NCBI GenBank assembly: GCA_031265005.1
Contig: JAISDD010000072.1
Span: forward strand, 1 to 8,241
Length of the DNA: 8,241 nucleotides
Direction of reading: 5' to 3'
From: Syntrophomonadaceae bacterium
GTDB taxonomy: Bacteria > Bacillota > Syntrophomonadia > Syntrophomonadales > Syntrophomonadaceae
Shown here: in pieces, positions 4,964 to 8,241 of the stretch
How the letters are laid out: each line of letters begins with the position of its first letter
Numbering within the stretch: the stretch's first letter is position 1
Program-made: the position numbers and the translations under genes
The notes under the pieces: model-generated
The model's input: the letters and a program-made list of their open reading frames with translations, nothing else
What the model was told of the DNA's origin: nothing
Databases searched by the model: none

Positions 4964-5922
4964 TGTTTTTCTCCTTTTCGGGAACGTAATTTTCTATAAT
5001 CTATTAAAGAATCGAATAAACCTATCAGAGCTAAAAAAGTCAACGCTGATGGTATGAAAAATATGCTTAAAATAACGATGAGGGCGACAACCCATTTCCG
5101 CGTACTTGCTTTTACGCTCTTTAATCTCCAGTTAAGGGAGCAAAAGCCAAAATATATCGCGATCGGAACCATTATTGCCAGCGCGTTTGCCCCTGCTAAA
5201 TAAGCTAAAGTTTGGTGGTTTCGGCCCCAAAGCAATAAAGCCAGCGCTATTATTACCAACCACACTAATTGCCAAGGCATTATATCCAGAAAATAGGGCT
5301 GTTTATTTAAACGTTTTTTGGCGTCGTTCATGTTTATTCTGCTGGTTAGTAAAAGCGTAAAAAATACAGTGACCAAAGACTGAAGATAATAGTAACTGGG
5401 TAAATATTGAGGTAATGTTTGCGCCATTGAGTCAAGTTGAAGACGCAAAGTTTCCTCACTTATTCCGTTGCTAGCCAGGTTATCCAAAACGCCTAAATTA
5501 CGGTACCATTCAAGTGATTCATTGACAGAATTGCGCAACATGGCTTGGAAATCAGCTATGCCTATGCTTCCTGTCAGCAGGTACACGATGATTAAATAAA
5601 GGGAGATACCTGCCGCGGCCGCAATCAGGCCACTTTTACGCACTGTATAGTAATCTTTGTTTTCCGCGATAAAAACGCACATTACCAGGACAGGCAATCC
5701 GAATCCGGCCAAATAAAAGTAAGCGGCGTACAAACCCATTCCCCATGTAATGATAAACATATTCAATAAAAATATTAAAAAGACCTGAGTACGAGGTAAT
5801 TCTAAAGCGCTGAGCAGCAAAAGCGTACCCCATATAATTATGAACACAAAAGAAAGTACGTCAATCTTTGTTAAAACCAAGCACAATAAACTGGTACTTA
5901 AAAAAAACTTTATAAACGGCAC
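4960..5922 (-). CDS. YybS-family (DUF2232) multi-pass membrane protein
   Basis: A 320-residue integral membrane protein with about eight or nine hydrophobic helices: roughly residues 4-19, 22-40, 46-62, 65-84, 98-116, 165-192, 217-231, 239-262 and 276-303. A hydrophilic loop spans about 120-160 and the C-terminal tail is basic (RKLRSRKGEKQ). Family assignment rests on this topology, the length and the position between rpsR and rplI, where Bacillota carry the YybS/DUF2232 gene. Its molecular role is unknown; weak similarity to membrane components of ECF-like transporters has been suggested for the family. The start is a GTG at 5922 with only a weak GTGAG-like ribosome site; a nearby alternative start is possible. 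A terminator separates it from rpsR, and it overlaps rplI by 4 bases. Confidence 0.85.
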   Translation of the reverse strand: MPFIKFFLSTSLLCLVLTKIDVLSFVFIIIWGTLLLLSALELPRTQVFLIFLLNMFIITWGMGLYAAYFYLAGFGLPVLVMCVFIAENKDYYTVRKSGLIAAAAGISLYLIIVYLLTGSIGIADFQAMLRNSVNESLEWYRNLGVLDNLASNGISEETLRLQLDSMAQTLPQYLPSYYYLQSLVTVFFTLLLTSRINMNDAKKRLNKQPYFLDIMPWQLVWLVIIALALLLWGRNHQTLAYLAGANALAIMVPIAIYFGFCSLNWRLKSVKASTRKWVVALIVILSIFFIPSALTFLALIGLFDSLIDYRKLRSRKGEKQ

Positions 5923-5962
5923 CTTATCAACTCACTTTTTAAATAAAAGATCATTAGCCATC

Positions 5963-5993
5963 ATAATAAATAAGCCCCCAGTTTGTGAGGGCT
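5963..5993 (-). terminator. Intrinsic terminator after rpsR
   Basis: AGCCCTCA and TGGGGGCT pair over 8 bp (one G-U) around a CAAAC loop, followed on the minus strand by TATTTATTAT. It starts six bases after the rpsR stop. The U-tract is interrupted, so it may be leaky; no clear promoter is visible for the downstream yybS-rplI pair, which may depend on read-through. Confidence 0.65.
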
Positions 5994-5998
5994 CAATT

Positions 5999-6223
5999 TT
6001 ATTCCGAGGTATATGGCAAAAGCGCCATTGTTCTAGCTTTTTTTATTGCTATAGTAATCTGTCTTTGGTGATTGGCACAATTACCGGTAATGCGGCGCGG
6101 GAGAATCTTACCTCTTTCTGTAATGTAACGTCGTAACTTTGATATGTCTTTATAATCTATATATTCAATTTTGTCGGCACAAAAATTACATTGCCTTCTT
6201 TTTTTGCGTCGCTCTTTTTTCAA
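5999..6223 (-). CDS. rpsR: 30S ribosomal protein S18, cysteine-containing form
   Basis: Binds S6 and 16S rRNA on the platform of the small subunit. The 74 residues are of family length, with a basic N-terminus and the conserved blocks [25 protein letters not shown] and [20 protein letters not shown]. It carries Cys12-x-x-Cys15 and Cys49 next to His52, the pattern of the zinc-binding (C+) version of S18, in contrast to zinc-free S18 forms that lack these cysteines. The start is a TTG at 6223: AAGGAGG lies 10 bases upstream and there is no in-frame ATG that would keep the N-terminus. It follows ssb by 19 bases and is the last gene of rpsF-ssb-rpsR. Confidence 0.97.
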   Translation of the reverse strand: MKKERRKKRRQCNFCADKIEYIDYKDISKLRRYITERGKILPRRITGNCANHQRQITIAIKKARTMALLPYTSE

Positions 6224-6242
6224 TTATCTCAGGCCTCCTTGC

Positions 6243-6704
6243 TTAAAAAGGAATTTCATCGTCTTCATCAGCCTCCATAATATCTACGTCATTATTGTTT
6301 ATTTCGCGCCCTAATTGGGCCCAGTCTTCCGGAGGCTCTTCTTTAACAGCAGCGTATTCAGTATCGGAACTGGCTTTAGAAGCTGAGCCGCCTGTTCCTG
6401 GTTTTTCTAAAAAGCGGACATCATCGGCGACTACCTCCGCCACTTTGCGTTTTTGTCCCTCTTGAGTTTCATAAGTACGAACCTGTAAACGGCCTTCTAC
6501 CGCTGTCAACCGGCCCTTGTGCAAATAATTCGCGCAATTTTCGGCTAATCCTCTCCATACAACAATATCAATAAAATCCGTGTCATTTTTATTATATTTA
6601 CGGTCAACTGCTAACGTAAATGAACAAACGGCAACACCATTAGGAGTATACTTTAATTCTGGGTCACGTGTGAGCCTACCGATTAAAATAATCTTGTTCA
6701 GCAC
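6243..6704 (-). CDS. ssb: Single-stranded DNA-binding protein
   Basis: Coats single-stranded DNA in replication, repair and recombination and recruits partners through its tail. The OB-fold covers about residues 1-103 (MLNKIILIGRLTRDPELKYT, then DFIDIVVWRGLAENCANYLHKGR and VEGRLQVRTYE). A short linker and an acidic tail ending DDEIPF follow; the last residues are the conserved partner-binding tip. The length of 153 is within the usual range. The start is a GTG at 6704 with GGAGG 8 bases upstream. It sits between rpsF (24-base gap) and rpsR (19-base gap), the classic Bacillota operon in which S6 and S18, which bind each other, flank SSB. Confidence 0.98.
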   Translation of the reverse strand: MLNKIILIGRLTRDPELKYTPNGVAVCSFTLAVDRKYNKNDTDFIDIVVWRGLAENCANYLHKGRLTAVEGRLQVRTYETQEGQKRKVAEVVADDVRFLEKPGTGGSASKASSDTEYAAVKEEPPEDWAQLGREINNNDVDIMEADEDDEIPF

Positions 6705-6728
6705 TGTAAAGTCCTCCTTCGCTATGAG

Positions 6729-7019
6729 TTATTTTTCCTGCTTGACAATGATGTGGCGCATAATCTTATCTGATATTTTAATGACGCGTTTTAACTCATC
6801 TACCGTTTCCGGTTGACCATTGAAAAGCCACAAAAAATAAATACCTTCCAAATAGTCTTCGATGCTGTACGCTAAACGTCGTTTGCCCCAACCGTCAACT
6901 TCACTTAGGAATTCTCCGCCAAAAGAATTAATGACAGTTTGTAATCTTTCTTTGGTTTCTAAAATTACTTCGTCAGACAAATCGGGCTTTAAAATCATTA
7001 AGATTTCATATTTGCGCAT
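6729..7019 (-). CDS. rpsF: 30S ribosomal protein S6
   Basis: Partner of S18 on the small-subunit platform. The 96 residues match the family length and fold, with MRKYEILMILKPDLSDE at the N-terminus, the GWGKRRLAYSIEDYLEGIYFLW core and KISDKIMRHIIVKQEK at the end. The ATG at 7019 follows a very strong GGAGGAGGTG site. It is the first gene of rpsF-ssb-rpsR and has a promoter and structured leader upstream. In Bacillota the S6-S18 complex is known to bind rpsF leaders and repress them. Confidence 0.98.
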   Translation of the reverse strand: MRKYEILMILKPDLSDEVILETKERLQTVINSFGGEFLSEVDGWGKRRLAYSIEDYLEGIYFLWLFNGQPETVDELKRVIKISDKIMRHIIVKQEK

Positions 7020-7033
7020 CTATACACCTCCTC

Positions 7034-7086
7034 CCTATGGACTTACCTGCCAAAACAGGCATAGGCTCCTGTTACTCAACTGGAGC
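7034..7086 (-). promoter_or_regulatory. Structured rpsF leader (possible S6:S18 autoregulatory element)
   Basis: The leader holds two hairpins. The first (7065-7086) pairs GCTCC with GGAGC and GTT with AAC across an A-A mismatch, closed by a GAGT loop. The second (7034-7065) pairs CCTATG with CATAGG and CCTG with CAGG; the arms are continuous on one side and carry a six-base TAAGTC bulge on the other. It ends directly against the ribosome binding site. The position fits the S6:S18 leader, but the CCG trinucleotide I associate with that motif is not present, so the assignment rests on position and structure. Confidence 0.5.
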
Positions 7087-7099
7087 AGGGACTTACATT

Positions 7100-7128
7100 A
7101 TTATATCAATAGAATGTATTCTGCGCAA
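7100..7128 (-). promoter_or_regulatory. Promoter of rpsF-ssb-rpsR
   Basis: TTGCGC (7123-7128), a 17-base spacer and a perfect TATAAT (7100-7105) preceded by TGA (extended -10). The start would be near 7093, giving a leader of about 74 bases before rpsF. Confidence 0.7.
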
Positions 7129-7209
7129 TATATTTACCATACTGCAAATATAAAAAGCGTGTTGCTCATATTGGGCAAGTAAAGTTATGAATTTTAATAG
7201 TGATTTGCT

Positions 7210-7398
7210 TTATATGGTTTCAATTTTTTGCAGGCGTTTTTCAAATTCCAGCCGGGGCAGCATGACGAGCCGTCCGCATTGTTCGCATTTGATCTTAATG
7301 TCTGCGCCCATACGGACGACCCGCCAGTGATAACTGCCGCAAGGGTGTGGTTTTTTCATTTTTACTCTGTCTCCCAAATTAAAAACTTTGCGTTCCAT
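7210..7398 (-). CDS. DUF951 (YyzM-like) small zinc-ribbon-type protein
   Basis: A 62-residue protein of unknown function typical of Bacillota. It begins with NLGDRVKMKKPHPCGSYHW and carries Cys20 and, further on, Cys38-x-x-Cys41 in CEQCGRLVMLPRLEFEKR; with His18 or His24 these could hold zinc. The pattern suggests nucleic-acid or ribosome association, which is inference. Two in-frame ATGs lie close together. The one at 7404 touches the GAGAGG site (7405-7410), while the one at 7398 has a proper 6-base spacer, so the latter is taken as the start. It lies between the M18 peptidase and the rpsF promoter; in Bacillus the homologue is also near rpsF, separated by ychF, which is absent here. Confidence 0.9.
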   Translation of the reverse strand: MERKVFNLGDRVKMKKPHPCGSYHWRVVRMGADIKIKCEQCGRLVMLPRLEFEKRLQKIETI

Positions 7399-7438
7399 GG
7401 TCATCCTCTCATCAAAATTTTTGGGGCAAGTTAGCCGA

Positions 7439-7458
7439 AAACGCTGGCAATCGCGTTT
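7439..7458 (-). other. Hairpin between the M18 peptidase and DUF951 genes
   Basis: AAACGC pairs with GCGTTT (6 bp, 8-base loop), flanked by short GCC/GGC arms. No clear U-tract follows on the minus strand beyond the T-rich arm itself, so a terminator role is doubtful. The 97-base gap otherwise holds only the DUF951 ribosome binding site. Confidence 0.3.
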
Positions 7459-7495
7459 AGGGGCCTATGGCTGTCTCTAATATTATGATTTTTCT

Positions 7496-8241
7496 TTAAG
7501 AATTTAGCTCAAAAAAACATTTATACGCTTTATAAGACATATATAGGTCAGCTTTACTGGAAACCTCAAAAGGAGAATGCATACTTAACAGAGCGACGCC
7601 GCAGTCTATTACTTCCATTCCGTATCGCGCCAAATATTGCGCAACTGTACCGCCGCCGCCGATGTCTACTTTGCCTAATTCCCCCACCTGCCAAACAATG
7701 TTGTTTTGGTCAAACAAATTCCTTATCTTAGCCACAAATTCCGGATTACTGTCATTTGAATCGTATTTGCCCCGTGAGCCGGTAAACTTAGTCAAAACTA
7801 CTCCGTATCCTAAAAAACTATTGTTCATTTTTTCAAAGACTTGCGGATAGGTAGGGTCAACAGCCGCGTTAACATCTGCCGATAAAGCGTAAGAAGCTTC
7901 AAGACATTTTCTTAAAGCGTAATAATCCGGAGTGTTTTGCTTATGCAGCAGCTGCGACGCAATATTTTCAATAATCAAGGACTGCAAGCCGGTATTGCCA
8001 GTGCTTCCGATTTCTTCTTTATCTACGAAAAGGCATACGGCTGTGCGTTCAGTGGCTTTACAATCCAAAATAGCCCGATAAGAAGCATAAGCGCTTACTC
8101 TGTCGTCTTGGCCGTACGCCCCGACCATGCTCCGGTCAAAGCCGATCTCACGGGCCGGAAAAGCAGGGACCGCTTCTATCTCGGCGCTTACAAAATCATC
8201 TTCATCTATGCCGTATTCTTCTTTGAGAAGATTTACAATAC
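7496..8241 (-). CDS. M18 family aminopeptidase, C-terminal part (5' end beyond the window)
   Basis: A cytosolic two-metal aminopeptidase that removes N-terminal residues, usually as a large dodecameric complex. The frame stays open to the right edge, upstream of the internal Met at 8128, so the gene enters from outside; about 248 residues are visible. Family marks include VPAFPAREIGFDRSMVGAYG followed by QDDR (bridging-metal Asp), VDKEEIGSTGNTG (catalytic and metal Glu pair), FTGSRGKYDSNDSN, GGGTVAQYLARYG and SMHSPFEVSSKADLY (metal His). All metal and catalytic positions expected in this half are present, so it looks functional. The N-terminal part with the first metal His is not visible. It precedes DUF951 in the same direction. 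Confidence 0.93.
   Translation of the reverse strand, partial: IVNLLKEEYGIDEDDFVSAEIEAVPAFPAREIGFDRSMVGAYGQDDRVSAYASYRAILDCKATERTAVCLFVDKEEIGSTGNTGLQSLIIENIASQLLHKQNTPDYYALRKCLEASYALSADVNAAVDPTYPQVFEKMNNSFLGYGVVLTKFTGSRGKYDSNDSNPEFVAKIRNLFDQNNIVWQVGELGKVDIGGGGTVAQYLARYGMEVIDCGVALLSMHSPFEVSSKADLYMSYKAYKCFFELNS

Noticed and set aside
6862..7182. 106-codon plus-strand frame over the rpsF leader
   Set aside because: It lies antisense to rpsF and its promoter, with low-complexity composition and no ribosome site.
1..8241. CRISPR array, insertion sequence or phage attachment site
   Set aside because: I saw no regularly spaced repeats, transposase-like frames, terminal inverted repeats, or duplicated tRNA 3' end near tRNA-Val.

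Overview
The window looks like a low-to-medium GC Bacillota chromosome, probably from the Clostridia or Negativicutes; I cannot resolve it further. The evidence is the conserved rpsF-ssb-rpsR-yybS-rplI-purA gene order, strong AGGAGG-type ribosome binding sites, frequent GTG and TTG starts, sigma-A type promoters, a zinc-type S18 and a DUF951 protein beside rpsF. Every gene I can support lies on the minus strand, so the genes read from the right end to the left end.

From right to left the window holds: the C-terminal part of an M18 aminopeptidase (7496-8241); a 62-residue DUF951 zinc-ribbon-like protein; a promoter and structured leader; rpsF-ssb-rpsR; an intrinsic terminator; a YybS-family membrane protein overlapping rplI by 4 bp; a 395-bp gene-free AT-rich gap with terminator-like hairpins and a good purA promoter; purA; and a stand-alone tRNA-Val(CAC) with its own promoter and intrinsic terminator.

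The leftmost 2.6 kb is an accessory metal/redox operon. Its main gene encodes a fusion of a heavy-metal-associated (HMA) domain, a TauE/SafE- or DsbD-like membrane domain, and two cupredoxin-like domains. The second cupredoxin-like copy has lost its candidate metal ligands. Two tiny membrane-protein ORFs follow. One is 47 codons with a TTG start overlapping the TGA of the big gene. The other is 39 codons with a good ribosome binding site and an HWHC motif. The start of a lipoprotein or membrane-anchored protein comes next, possibly of the DUF2318 type, and is cut by the window edge.

The housekeeping half supplies ribosomal proteins, single-stranded DNA binding and AMP synthesis. The left half looks like a module moving copper (or another soft metal) or reducing equivalents across the membrane. 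The least expected items are the two tiny membrane proteins, the degenerate cupredoxin duplication, a start-codon hairpin ahead of the fusion gene, repeated AAAGCTTT palindromes around the purA promoter, and the absence of gdpP and dnaB from a cluster that usually carries them.
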